Assembly (NCBI RefSeq): GCF_026262505.1
Contig: NC_067207.1
Coordinates: 10,508,082 to 10,572,081, forward strand
DNA length: 64,000 bases
Direction of reading: 5' to 3'
Origin: Trichomonas vaginalis G3
Lineage: Eukaryota > Parabasalia > Trichomonadida > Trichomonadidae
Position 1 is the stretch's first letter. Every line of letters starts with the position of its first letter. The notes under the pieces were generated by a model. The model made no database searches, was not told the DNA's origin, and saw only the letters and a program-made list of their open reading frames with translations. This document shows, in pieces, positions 1-11,900 of the stretch. Made by a program: the position numbers and the translations under genes.

Positions 1-192
1 ACAATATTTAGTAATTTTTTTATTTCACATAATTTCATTCAAAATTTCAGAAAAAATTAATTTCTATTCAATATTATTTCAGCTTCAAAACACTTCATTC
101 TTATAGATGTTGATTCACTAAAGTGTGATTCTATTTATATGAGGTAGGGGCATGAGGCTCGGCAAGTCTTATTGCTTTTTACCTCAATTTAG

Positions 193-280
193 GTATTAAA
201 TAATTATAATGATTCATAGTGGCCGCTGCTGACTGGCCATCAGCAGTCCCCTGGCCAAGATTAATATAATTATTTAATAC
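193..280. repeat. nested hairpin beyond the hAT gene
   Basis: Two 15-base arms (193-207 and 266-280, GTATTAAATAATTAT and its complement) enclose a GC-rich inner hairpin (CTGCTGA and TCAGCAG arms) with several GGCC/TGGCCA words. A second imperfect hairpin lies at 356-401. These structures stand just past the 3' end of the hAT transposase gene, so they may be subterminal structure of that transposon. I could not define the transposon end or an 8-bp target duplication. Confidence 0.55.
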
Positions 281-461
281 TTATCCAGTTTTACATCAAT
301 AACAACAAAGCTAATCAATTATCATTCAGAAATGCGGGAAATTACTACTAATATTAAAGATTGATAGACATTAGGCTGGCCACCTTCTGTCTAATATCTT
401 TACGAATAAAAATAATACTTTTTAAAACAAATTATTTAATAAATTTTATTAAAAAACAAAA

Positions 462-2597
462 TCAAATATCAAATTGATCATCATTCAACTTGATGAAGAA
501 GCGGCATGCTACATATTCTTCTTTGCATGATTCGTTCATTGAATTTTTTGTCTTTCGCAATTCAGATATTACACGTTCTACATCTGCTTCACTGCACGAA
601 AGTGACATCATCCTTTTTCCAATTGGTCTTATTGCTTTTAGTTGCTTTATGCCATTCATGTACCAAAACTTGCCATCATTTTGAGCAAGATGATGACCAT
701 TTATAAGATGGGAATCATCTTGCTCTATGAAGAAATCGTAAGCATCACTCAATTCCTTGGCTCTATCGTCTTTATTGATCGTTGGATCAACTGTTGATTC
801 GGCAATTGCTCTTTGTCTGAGGATTGTTATCATGAATGTGTATAGATCTTTTATCTCTTCATCTACAACATCCCAGACCAAGGAATTCCTCGAACCATCG
901 GCATTTGTTTCGGCTGCATGATCGTCGTTAAGCATTTGTTCCTCTTCTGCTTGCTGTATCTCTTCATCATGCTCGGCTACCTCGTCAACACGTTCTGTTC
1001 GTTCTTCTTCAAGGATTTCGCCGAGTTTCTCAAATGTGATCTCGCGATTGATGATCCTCAGGGAAGGAATCGTTGGGACTTGCACATCTTTCAACTGCAT
1101 TATAGGTGGATAGCTTGTCTTTCCTCCAAAACCCTTCTTGTCTCTGATGATCTTCCTTGCTAACGGTGTAAAGCCGAAAGCAAACCGAAGCAAATCAATT
1201 CTACCATATTCTTTCATATCATTTTTGAATATTGTAGTGATTGATCGGAGAATCTCTTCACCATCTGGCGTTAATCTTCCTGCCATTTCATCCAACATCC
1301 CTTGGCACTGTTGTATCATCAGGAATGCATAAGCACCCATGGCCTTGTTGGATTTCAGCCATAATTGAAGTTGCTTTAATGGCTTGAATATCATTAAAGC
1401 ATCTTTAAAGAGTGGAGGAATTCCATCACGTGTCCATTGTAACTGTTCACGTGTAGCTCTGGAAAGGGATAGTGGAAGATCTCCACTTCTTAAAGCAGTA
1501 TTAATTGTTTCCAGATTATCAAAGATGAAAAACAGAGTATCATATATGTAGAGCCAGCGAGTTTCCGGGATTGATGGAACCCTGATCTTGTATCTCGCTC
1601 TCATATCGTGATTCTTAAAGATAATGATAATCTGGTGAACTCTATTCATCAGTTCATTCAACAATGGACATTGCTTACGTGCGTGGACAATAGCATTGTT
1701 CAAGACGTGGTTAAGGCAACGAATGTACACGGTTTGTAAGCCAGGGAAAAGGGCTCCTTCTGGCCTCCAGTGGCAGAGTCCTTTAACCTGGGCTGGCAAA
1801 CCATCTCCGACTACTCCAGCTACGTGGTTTTTATTAACCTTAAGAGAATCAAACCACGTATGGTAGTCCTCGTATGTCCAATTAGTCGAAATTGTTGTGT
1901 CGAAGAATTGGTGGCGATCTGTTTTGCCTGGATTGCACACACAAGAGAATAGACCATGACGGCTGCCGTGTGTTCCGCAGTCCAGGGAAATTGAGAAGAT
2001 GCGGAATTCCTCGCAGAACTTTAGGCCCCGAGAGGAGTCTGTTTTGCCTAAAGTAATCAATGCCTCTCTGACACCGCGCCGTGTGAACTCAATGTCTGGG
2101 ATTGTAAAGTTGATGCCCTGTTCGCGATTGACTTTATTTTTAAGCCATTTGGCGAAGCTCTCTAGGAAGCTTTTAAATGCTGGCTTCATTGTGGCATAAA
2201 GGCTTATATCTAGGCTCGCAATAAGCCTGGCAATGATCTCTTCTAACGAAGGATCATTACCAGAGCCAACTGCTTGCTGAGTATTCTCAACTTGGTGCTC
2301 AGCAGGAACGTAGTTGGGCATTGGGAGTAAAAATTTGCACTTATGATCTTTAAAATCATTTTTCCTGCTTTTTTTAATGCATCGCACGAACTGCCCTTGA
2401 ACTAATGTTTCACTACATTCGGCACAGTATGTAAAGAGCCTTCCTTTGTCTGATTGATTAGGCTCATTCTCATAATAGCCGATCGTAGTGAAACATTTTT
2501 TTCCACACTTTGTTTCCAATGTTTCAGGAGTTGGTGGATATTTCGTCTTCTTAAATGGAATCCACTCATCATATACATGAGGATCCCATGCAGTCAT
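462..2597 (-). CDS. hAT superfamily DNA transposase, apparently uninterrupted
   Basis: This 711-residue reading frame looks like a hAT-family transposase, which cuts and pastes its own DNA. The N-terminus has a Cys/His cluster (C31, C35, C58, C61, C73, H85, C87) that could be a zinc-binding DNA-recognition domain. The RNase H-like core is suggested by D206 in SISLDCG, D265 in GVVGDG, the hAT-typical C294-x2-H297, and the RW pair at 347-348. The C-terminal SLSCSEADVERVISELRKTK stretch resembles the hAT dimerisation region. Length fits the family (about 600-800). The start is the first ATG, 2595-2597 on the minus strand, preceded by an A/T-rich leader. I see no stop or frameshift, so the copy may be young. 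Terminal inverted repeats were not found by eye. Family call is from motif pattern, not a search. Confidence 0.75.
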   Translation of the reverse strand: MTAWDPHVYDEWIPFKKTKYPPTPETLETKCGKKCFTTIGYYENEPNQSDKGRLFTYCAECSETLVQGQFVRCIKKSRKNDFKDHKCKFLLPMPNYVPAEHQVENTQQAVGSGNDPSLEEIIARLIASLDISLYATMKPAFKSFLESFAKWLKNKVNREQGINFTIPDIEFTRRGVREALITLGKTDSSRGLKFCEEFRIFSISLDCGTHGSRHGLFSCVCNPGKTDRHQFFDTTISTNWTYEDYHTWFDSLKVNKNHVAGVVGDGLPAQVKGLCHWRPEGALFPGLQTVYIRCLNHVLNNAIVHARKQCPLLNELMNRVHQIIIIFKNHDMRARYKIRVPSIPETRWLYIYDTLFFIFDNLETINTALRSGDLPLSLSRATREQLQWTRDGIPPLFKDALMIFKPLKQLQLWLKSNKAMGAYAFLMIQQCQGMLDEMAGRLTPDGEEILRSITTIFKNDMKEYGRIDLLRFAFGFTPLARKIIRDKKGFGGKTSYPPIMQLKDVQVPTIPSLRIINREITFEKLGEILEEERTERVDEVAEHDEEIQQAEEEQMLNDDHAAETNADGSRNSLVWDVVDEEIKDLYTFMITILRQRAIAESTVDPTINKDDRAKELSDAYDFFIEQDDSHLINGHHLAQNDGKFWYMNGIKQLKAIRPIGKRMMSLSCSEADVERVISELRKTKNSMNESCKEEYVACRFFIKLNDDQFDI

Positions 2598-3952
2598 AAT
2601 AAAAATAAAGCTTTTTGAATATATTCAATTTTTAAATGATATTTTCGCGGGTTAAATATAAAATAAAGAATAAGATGTAAATTATTAAAATATTTAATTT
2701 TAAATTTTGAACCCGTGATAAATATTTTTTTGCATTGTTATTAATAATGAAAAATAAAGCTTATTTCAATGAAAATTGTTCTGCAAATTTATTTCACTTT
2801 TGACCTCACTTTTTCCGTAATTCAATATTTTACTTTTAATATTTTAGATCTTCATAATATCATTTGAAAAATTAACCATATAAAAAAATCAAGTTATCAA
2901 TTCACTTTTTCCGTAATTCAAAAATCAAAAATATAAATAATATATCTTTTTATCAAATATTATTATTATATTCTATGAAAAATGAGGTCCGGAAATTTTG
3001 CGGATTCCCGTAACTCAATTTTACGGAAAAAGTGCAGTAAACTATTCAAAATACGGGAAAATTGGTGTAAACTAATGATTTTACGGTAAAATCACGGAAA
3101 GTCCCGGAAGAATATATGTGCCTATATGAAATTATACAAAAATGAATCAAATGCATTTTAAAAGATTGTTCTTGTATTATAAATGCTATTCGCAGATTTA
3201 TTAGTTGAAGAAAATTACCAAATTTTTGCCGATTTACAAAAAATGATTTACAAAGCATATTTTTATAAGGCTTTAAAAATCTTTAAAATGTGACCGGTGA
3301 CGGAAATCCATGGTAACCAACCGCGGTTCCCGTTTGGAATGCCATAGTTCGGAGTGTCAAATTTTTATTTGTTTACATTATATTATACTTACCTTTAAAC
3401 CCTCATTCTTTCTTAATGTGTTTGATGAGTTTAATGTTTTTAAAGAACATTAAAGTTGATTTAGTTATAAACATTAAGCCGTCTTTTGTGGAAGTTACCG
3501 AAACATACTATAGATCAAACAAATGCATAATGGCTATAATCACGAAGTCATTAAAATATCTGATTTAGCTAAGTTCAACTTTTTTCCCACTAGCTCTATA
3601 AGGATCTTTCACCAATTTCAATATGATCTTATCAATTAAAGATTTATTAATTTTAGAGAGTAATTTCATATTAACATCAAAGAAAATGTTATTTTGTGAT
3701 GAAAGAGTATTTTCTAGGGCTTTGCTTACTTCATTTCTACCAAGAAAACAATTTAAATAATAATTGTCAATTGCAGAAATTGACAATTTCTGACATAAAA
3801 TTTAACATCATTCTTACACTTTTTGAATTTCATTCAAAAGTGCAAGAATAATGTAATTATATAGCATTATGGATATTTTTGTGATATACACTTGAAAGAA
3901 TAATGTGTTCACAAAATATCAGTAATGCTTTAAATAATTAAACTTTTATCAG
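2598..3952. other. gene-poor AT-rich interval
   Basis: No convincing gene is visible. It holds a broken inverted repeat near 2647-2730 (CGGGTT and AACCCG words), three copies of a 14-base word (see the repeat entry at 2807), and a short GC-richer patch near 3290-3350. A 73-codon minus-strand frame at 3565-3786 (starting MSISAIDNYYL) could be a fragment of a host gene but has no recognisable domain. Confidence 0.5.
2807..3034. repeat. 14-base word CACTTTTTCCGTAA, three copies
   Basis: The word CACTTTTTCCGTAA occurs at 2807-2820 and 2903-2916, and its exact complement TTACGGAAAAAGTG at 3021-3034. Further ACGG/CCGT-containing words follow to about 3110. The direct plus inverted arrangement upstream of the hAT gene could be transposase binding sites or the remnant of a small non-autonomous element. 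It contains the trichomonad initiator-like TCACTTTT in one copy, but no gene follows closely. Confidence 0.5.
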
Positions 3953-4993
3953 ATGCTTTCAATATTAGGAAGCTGGATAAGAGCTGTATGTCTACTTCCT
4001 GTTTGCAAATCATGGCAAGACGTATTTGGAACACAAGAATATAAGAATTATAATAATGAAACTACCAATTTGGATGGAGGATACTATGTGCACGATGTTA
4101 AATTCAATAATTTATTAAGTAATGCAATAAAAATTAAATACGATTCTAATAACAGCCCCCATTGTAATTTTCTAATTGAAGATTCTGCTTTCACTAATAT
4201 CACCTGCCAAAGTGAATGTGCAGTATTTTTGCATTATATTGGCTCAGTTGCTTAAAGAAAAATCGATGTCAATAACATAATATCAAAAGACAACACAATG
4301 ACTGAGGATTCTACATATGTATGGCCGTCATTATTTAAAAGCTATTATGGCCATTATGCGCTGATATATTGTGAAATATCCCCAATATGTTGAAATGAGT
4401 TTAACGAATCATGTTTGGAGTCATGTGGTTCATCAGATGCCGATGAATATCCCGGTGGCCAAATTGTTTTGAGAAGTGCAAAAGTTATATCAAAAAGCTG
4501 TAATATATCAAATGGAAAAGCTCGACTTGCAGCAATGTGCCTTTATCCATTCGATAAAGATAAATGCTCGGCTTCTTTCCTAATTGAATATAACAACACA
4601 TCATTCAATCCAGAATCTCCAGATGGATATTATGCATTAAAAATAAATGGAGTTGGGGAAAGCAATATTAGATTCGATCACTGTTCAATCATTTATAATA
4701 TTGCATATTATGTAATATGTTGTCAATTATTTGCTACTTCATATTTTGATAATTGCACATTTATTAATCCCGCTGCTCATACATTGTTCATGGTTCAGGA
4801 TGATGCTGCCTATATTTATGCATCAAACTGCTATGCAAATCATTATACGGAATCAACTTTAATTAAATCGAATGGCAATATCAGTCTAGAAAACATGAGT
4901 TATCTTGAAAGTATAAGAATAGCTCAAATTGCACGTGTGATTCCCAAATTAGATACAATAGAATTAAAAGGAAATAATACCCTCAATTTTTGA
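3953..4993 (+). pseudogene. broken host gene, parallel beta-helix (Pmp-like) surface protein
   Basis: One reading frame of about 347 codons is cut by two in-frame stops, TAA at 4253-4255 and TGA at 4391-4393. The two open parts (100 and 192 residues) are in the same frame, so this is one gene. The protein has repeated short beta-strand rungs with Asn ladders and phrases such as FLIEDSAFTNI, FDHCSIIYN and FDNCTFINP, typical of right-handed parallel beta-helices. Trichomonads have a large family of such surface proteins, often called polymorphic-membrane-protein-like. A signal peptide is not clear, and the 5' end may be missing. No membrane anchor is seen before the stop at 4991-4993. A related 3' end lies inverted near 10,301. 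Confidence 0.6.
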
Positions 4994-6294
4994 CTTTTGC
5001 AACTTTTTCATGACCCCCTACCCAGGTATCTAAAATACCATTTATCGCCTGAAAAGCACCCTTAATTTATGCCAATTGACAAAATAAAGATATGTTTAGA
5101 ATGCTGATATGATGGAGAATCATGCTGCATCATTATTGGCCAGCAATATATAATATTTAAGAAATCTACGAGATTATCTGATTTCATGAAACTCAATGTA
5201 TACTAAGTTTCAGACTTTGAAATTTTAACATGTTGATATGGGTACATAGGGTTTATGATTCCAGTCATTTATTTAAAAAATTACAAAAATGAATTAATAT
5301 GATGTGAGTAACAATGGTAATAAACGCTTAATTACTAATATATTATTTCTTGGTAGGAATGAAATGTTTTGGTGACATTTATAGAAGTTAAGCTGAGAAT
5401 CAAAAATGCAAAAATTATTTTAAATATTACAAGCATTATTTGATGTCATTGAGTTTAGAGTCGTGTAGATATATGAGTACAATATGTTATTGATGTATAT
5501 ATGCAATAATTGTGAAAATGAAATGTGAATCTCAAGATGAGTTGCATGTTACTGCGCTATAATTTGAATTCAATACGTACATAACATTACTAAATGTATT
5601 TTAAGATAATACAAAAAATTAAGCTTGCAAAAAGATATCGAAATGTAATTTTCATTAGATTCAAAGTTCTGAATAGATTTTGATTTTAACTATTGATGAG
5701 TTTGTCAAACCTCTATAATAATAGAATGTAGAACTAATTAAATATAATTAATAAAAAAATACAAATTTAAGTGATATTATAAGAGATATATGTGATGTTA
5801 CCAATATGATATGATATTGGAGAACTGATAGAATTGTGATGTGAGACTAAATATGATTTTATTATGAATAGGAGAATAATATTAGAAGAATTTCTTGAAT
5901 TTAATGTATCTGAATATGTAATTGGGCATATATTCTATATATATATTGGTAGGTTAACTAGAAATAAGAAGATGAAAGATTGTTAATGAATAATATGAGA
6001 TTAAGCGAAAATATATTGTTCTAATAGATGAGTGTTGAGATCCAATATATATGAAGAGGGATATGTGAGAGGAAATATGTATATTTAATAAAATAAGCGA
6101 TGAGAGAAAAAATAACAAAGATTTATATGAAATTTTGAGTATTGAAAAAGCTCGATTAGTGATTTTATGTCTGTTAAAGGAATAGATATTCTAGGAGAAA
6201 GATAAATTGAATTAAAGAAGAATAAAAAAAGTTGATTAAGATTGATAAAAATATTGAATTGTATGACAATGGAAAGAAGGAATAAATTGGTGTT
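4994..6294. other. gene-free AT-rich interval
   Basis: About 1.3 kb without an open frame of useful length on either strand. It is very AT-rich, with many short TATA and poly-A runs. The first bases after the pseudogene (4976-5003) are shared, inverted and with one mismatch, with 10301-10328. I see no RNA gene or repeat array in the rest. Confidence 0.6.
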
Positions 6295-6304
6295 GGTATG
6301 ACGG

Positions 6305-6890
6305 TATCATTTCGGGAGACATTACCTCTGCATGTCTCCCAGAATGAGACAATCTTCTGCAATAAGAATGTGATTGCAAAACTTTGACCGACAAGAGTGT
6401 ATTGTGCACTCCTGTCGGTCGCAGTGTCTCATTCTGGGAGACATTGCCTCTGCATGTCTCCCAGAATGGAACAATGTTCCGCATTCATAACTTGAACGCG
6501 GAAGTTTGACCGACAAGAGTGTATTGTGCACTCCTGTCGGTCGCAGTGTCTCATTCTGGGAGACATTGCCTCTGCATGTCTCCCAGAATGGAACAATGTT
6601 CCGCATTCATAACTTGAACGCGGAAGTTTGACCGACAAGAGTGTATTGTGCACTCCTGTCGGTCGCAGTGTCTCATTCTGGGAGACATTGCCTCTGCATG
6701 TCTCCCAGAATGGAACAATGTTCCGCATTCATAACTTGAACGCGGAAGTTTGACCGACAAGAGTGTATTGTGCACTCCTGTCGGTCGCAGTGTCTCATTC
6801 TGGGAGACATTGCCTCTGCATGTCTCCCAGAATGGAACAATGTTCCGCATTCATAACTTGAACGCGGAAGTTTGACCGACAAGAGTGCAT
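6305..6890 (-). repeat. left satellite array, 122-bp unit
   Basis: Units restart at about 6391, 6513, 6635 and 6757, with a diverged unit at 6305-6390 that carries several substitutions. The inner units look identical to each other. Because 122 is not a multiple of three and some frames lack stops, the array produces overlapping 94-99-codon open frames (MRNIVPFWETC...). These are by-products of the repeat, not genes. Confidence 0.9.
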
Positions 6891-7851
6891 TATCCAATCT
6901 TTTTTGTCATATACCTCAACCCACAAAGACAAAACCTTACATAAAATAGGTAAACTTTGGTTTTCACTTAATAATGTTTATTTTTAATTTTTTGTTCTTT
7001 ATATAACTTTTTCTTCTACTAAACTATTTTACAGACTCTACTGAGCTATCCTCACATATATACCTGTGACAATAACACATATATACTCCCTTCATATTCT
7101 GATCTCATGACATATTACAGCACAAACTATAATTATACAACATACCTCATAAAGTCTGATTTTACCCCTATCTAAGCGTTCAAAACCTATTTTCCCCGCG
7201 TAATCTGATTCTTCTGGCTCTGCTGATTCGATTTCTGCTGTCAGATCGTGAAAATATGCATCACACAATGAGATAAACACAAAATACACAACTTAATATT
7301 TTCCTTAAAATTGTCAATTCCTCGATCTTGACATATTTATTATTTCCTCCGTTTTCCCTCACAAATATATTTAATTTTCTGAATAAGACGTATAATAAAA
7401 TGAATATCTTAAAAACTAAAATACAAAATTAATGTTGGGTAATGACTAAATATAGTATGCACTTTTGAATTCATACATTTTTTGAAAAAATTGTATTTTC
7501 AAAAAAAGATGTTGTTTCAGTATGAACTTGAAGAGAAATTTTAAGGAAAATAGGTTTTGAACGCTTAGATAGGGGTAAAATCAGACTTTATGAGGTATGT
7601 TGTATAATTATAGTTTGTGCTGTAATATGTCATGAGATCAGAATATGAAGGGAGTATATATGTGTTATTGTCACAGGTATATATGTGAGGATAGCTCAGT
7701 AGAGTCTGTAAAATAGTTTAGTAGAAGAAAAAGTTATATAAAGAACAAAAAATTAAAAATAAACATTATTAAGTGAAAACCAAAGTTTACCTATTTTATG
7801 TAAGGTTTTGTCTTTGTGGGTTGAGGTATATGACAAAAAAGATTGGATAAT

Positions 7852-8757
7852 GCACTCTTGTCGGTCAAACTTCCGCGTTCAAGTTATGAATGCGGAACAT
7901 TGTTCCATTCTGGGAGACATGCAGAGGCAATGTCTCCCAGAATGAGACACTGCGACCGACAGGAGTGCACAATACACTCTTGTCGGTCAAACTTCCGCGT
8001 TCAAGTTATGAATGCGGAACATTGTTCCATTCTGGGAGACATGCAGAGGCAATGTCTCCCAGAATGAGACACTGCGACCGACAGGAGTGCACAATACACT
8101 CTTGTCGGTCAAACTTCCGCGTTCAAGTTATGAATGCGGAACATTGTTCCATTCTGGGAGACATGCAGAGGCAATGTCTCCCAGAATGAGACACTGCGAC
8201 CGACAGGAGTGCACAATACACTCTTGTCGGTCAAACTTCCGCGTTCAAGTTATGAATGCGGAACATTGTTCCATTCTGGGAGACATGCAGAGGCAATGTC
8301 TCCCAGAATGAGACACTGCGACCGACAGGAGTGCACAATACACTCTTGTCGGTCAAACTTCCGCGTTCAAGTTATGAATGCGGAACATTGTTCCATTCTG
8401 GGAGACATGCAGAGGCAATGTCTCCCAGAATGAGACACTGCGACCGACAGGAGTGCACAATACACTCTTGTCGGTCAAACTTCCGCGTTCAAGTTATGAA
8501 TGCGGAACATTGTTCCATTCTGGGAGACATGCAGAGGCAATGTCTCCCAGAATGAGACACTGCGACCGACAGGAGTGCACAATACACTCTTGTCGGTCAA
8601 ACTTCCGCGTTCAAGTTATGAATGCGGAACATTGTTCCATTCTGGGAGACATGCAGAGGCAATGTCTCCCAGAATGAGACACTGCGACCGACAGGAGTGC
8701 ACAATACACTCTTGTCGGTCAAACTTCCGCGTTCAAGTTATGAATGCGGAACATTGT
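7852..8757 (+). repeat. right satellite array, 122-bp unit
   Basis: About seven near-identical units in the opposite orientation to the left array, restarting every 122 bases (about 7858, 7980, 8102, 8224, 8346, 8468, 8590) and ending in a partial unit. Each unit is almost wholly three hairpins: one with GACCGACA/TGTCGGTC arms, one with TTCCGC/GCGGAA arms, and one with CATTCTGGGAGACAT arms around GCAGAGGCA. Identical neighbours imply recent amplification or gene-conversion homogenisation. Confidence 0.9.
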
Positions 8758-8804
8758 CTCATTCGAGGAGCCCTCGAAAAGAACATCACATCGACTCTCT
8801 CTTT

Positions 8805-8884
8805 CCGGCATCTTTACCGCATAGAAAACTGCTCGTTCGCAACTTTGTGTGCAATCTAAGAGATGATTGCGGTAAAGATGCCGG
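8805..8884. repeat. 17-bp perfect inverted repeat
   Basis: CCGGCATCTTTACCGCA at 8805-8821 is the exact complement of 8868-8884, with a 46-base loop. A small CGAGG/CCTCG hairpin at 8764-8776 lies between it and the right satellite array. Both are GC-richer than the surroundings, and together they may mark the true outer boundary of the foldback-like element, though no matching structure is seen on its left side. Confidence 0.6.
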
Positions 8885-8989
8885 CAAGATTGATGCTGCA
8901 GCCCCAGGCCGCACTCAGATTTCATCCCGCTACACAATTGTTCATCCAACAACTGTCATAGAGGTTGAAATTTTCGACCAGAAGTGAAA

Positions 8990-11900
8990 CATATCATTTT
9001 TAAGACTGCGGCGCGCAAGCAAGTTTGAACCTTTCAAGGGTGATCAGTCCTTTACTCATTTCAAGACCTCTTGTTGCCTGATAAAACGATACTTCCTTCC
9101 TTGTGGGCCATTGAAAACAGCCCAAACCGTCACAACTTGCTTCCTAAATTTTATTTGCGGAGTAATTATCATGCATATTTTATCGGATAATAATATCAAA
9201 GCTAAATTTCATATTATTTTTTAAAGATATGCATTTTCTGTCTAAATTTATTTTTTCTGTTTCCAATTCACGGAATAATATTCTTACAAGCATATACATA
9301 GCTAATATATATCATTTTAATAATAATAAAACCAAAATGATGTATTCTTCATATAGTTATTTAAAATTCGTTAACTAGAATTGTATTCAGAACGAGGCAA
9401 AGTTAGGAGATACATAAAAACCAATAACTTGATAAGTGATACCTTTTTTCCTGATATATCTATATGTGTTAATGTCAAACACGATTTGGAAAAATTAATT
9501 CTTTAAATCGGCTTAAGAATAAGACCAACATCAAAAGCATGGCTAATAAATTAATAAATCAATGTTTAATTACCGATTCATGCATTTTTTTCAAAATTTC
9601 AAATTTCAAATTTTTGTTTCTCCAAAATATTAATTGTTTCCACTAGATTAACAAATAAACAATAAATTGGATTAATGTAATGCCCAATCATTCATTTTAA
9701 ATTTTAGATTTAAAACAATATTTTTCTCCATATTATTATAACATGAATCGCTATGATATAAGAAATATATTTTCAATATTGAAATTGAAAAATTCTAAAA
9801 TTTTTGAAATTCAATTTGAGTGTGATGATCGATAACATATATTTTTTAATTAAAATCTTGTGTCGCTATCATATAAATATACTATTTCTAAATTAAAAAT
9901 AGAAAAAAAGTACTATTTAATGATGAAATTGCAAATAATATCAATATATATATATTCATGCTGATATATTTTGGGAACAGATTGGCAATCACATAAATAG
10001 GATTGTGTTAGTTTGTCATGGATATAAAACAAATTTTCGAGCTAATTGAGCGAATTTAAATCACAAACACTTATATTTTCTATTACAAGGTATATTTGTA
10101 ATATACAACCAGTAAATAGCTTTCTCTAACTTTTACCAGCTTAGATGATAGCAAATTAGATACGAATTTCATGACCCCTCACCAAATTCCACTAAAACAT
10201 ATACAAATAAAAGTACTAAGTGGGTATCATCTAACCCTAGAATTATAGCTCCTAGGACTCATCCTAGATGGTAGTTCTGGAAAAACACCTGGTTTTTAGA
10301 GTTGCAAAAGTTAAAAATTGAGGGTATTGCAAATTCCAATTGGAAGTTCCTTTTTTATAAGTATTTGAGTATATTTGTCCCATCTTTATATTCGAGAAAT
10401 ATGATATTGAAAAATAGAGCATAATATGTTTCAGGAGTGAACTTACAACTTTTTGACATCCTCTCATGAAATCAATTAATCTTGATTTTAATTACAAAAA
10501 AATATATCAACCACATTGCGTACAATAGAGTGATTTATAATAACTTTCTACTGACCAAATATACCAATTTTTTATATTAGAAAATTGGGCAATGAATCTT
10601 GGCAAAAAATTGAGAAAATTTCAGAATGTGATAAGTACACCCTTAAATTTATCTGGCAGTAACTATATTTATATGTATTACTTATTTACTGCTGTTTTAC
10701 TTCCATTATCTAAATATTTTGATATCCTGATTTAACATACGCATTCTAGATATAAGGTTTAAAGTTATAATAAACTCCATCTCTTAGATTATAAAGCACT
10801 CATTAGCTCTATACTTTACATAAACGTAAAAATGAAAGGGGGTCCCTCACAAAATTGAAGGGGTACCATTCAAATTCTATCGAAATAGTACCTTAATTAA
10901 AAAAGCTCTCAACCGGTACCATTCAAATTCCCTCAAAAATATTGAAAAGATTTTAGGTATGCTGCTAATATAGTTAGGAGCATCATACAGAATGCATAGA
11001 CAAATTTTTTACTAATTATTTTTTCTTAGCAATTCAAATTCGAGATCGCTTAACTATGCTTAGAATCATAAGCATAATAATTTTGCAAAAGGTATGGGAA
11101 TAATTTGAAAATTAATTTCAAAATTATTAATATTAGTGCAAGCTAGTGTAAGCATGTAAATGCATATTTGTGCACTGATTCGATACTCTTTTTTGGAAAT
11201 TGTACTTTATCTTAAATTTCGAATGCAAATTTTTTGAATATGTGTATTGAAACTGTAACCTTTTGTCTAAGTTGCATTCTAATATAGCTCGAATTCTAAA
11301 AATGGGACTTTACTCCTCTTTCTTTGAGAAAATTTTAGACAATAGCCAAATTGCTAATTTTGTTGGAGTAATACCTGCATTGGGAGGTATAATATATTGT
11401 TCAGGGTTGAAACAAGGAGGTAGTTAGTGATAAAGCATAGTTACCACATGAAATGCAGTAAAATTTTGAGTCTAAACGTCTTTTAAACCATCAAGTATAA
11501 ATTATAGAAAAAGATACTTTATATATAGTTAAAATAAAAATGATTAGAAAATAGCGTTTTTGATCAAAATTTCAAATTTTTATTTCCGAATATCTCTATT
11601 TGTGTCTAATTAGAGACATTTCTATAATTTTAGTGCACAGCATATGCAATTCCTCTTTGGTTATTGCATTAATTTCTCAAAAAGAAAAAAGTCTTCAATA
11701 ATTTTTTCAACAATACAGTACTAAAGCTAAGAACTTCTAAACACATGAAAAGTTATATCATTCTCGTTAATATGTAGATTATCAATGAAAAGAATATTGT
11801 GAAATTTGAATCTTTTTTAATTTTGCGGTATCATATTTTTGGAAAATCTTTATGAATATTATATAAAAAGTCTCTTTAATATCTATATTTCATATTTTTA

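Larger units (their letters stand above)
6295..8760. mobile_element. foldback-like element with tandem-repeat arms
   Basis: Two long inverted arms flank a 349-bp centre (7196-7544). The inner part of each arm (about 6880-7195 and 7545-7862) is single-copy and essentially identical in inverted orientation. The outer part of each arm is a tandem array of a 122-bp unit, about four full units plus a degenerate one on the left and about seven on the right. This is the architecture of foldback (FB) transposons, whose long inverted repeats are built of short tandem repeats. No transposase is encoded, so it would be non-autonomous. An alternative is a recombined satellite locus. Unequal copy number between arms fits array expansion after formation. 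Confidence 0.6.

Noticed and set aside
3046-3258. 70-codon minus-strand frame
   Set aside because: AT-driven composition, no domain, overlaps the repeat-rich upstream region of the hAT gene.
6305-8987. Many overlapping 74-121-codon open frames (MRNIVPFWETC...)
   Set aside because: They are by-products of the 122-bp satellite, read in shifting frames on both arrays; no independent coding evidence.
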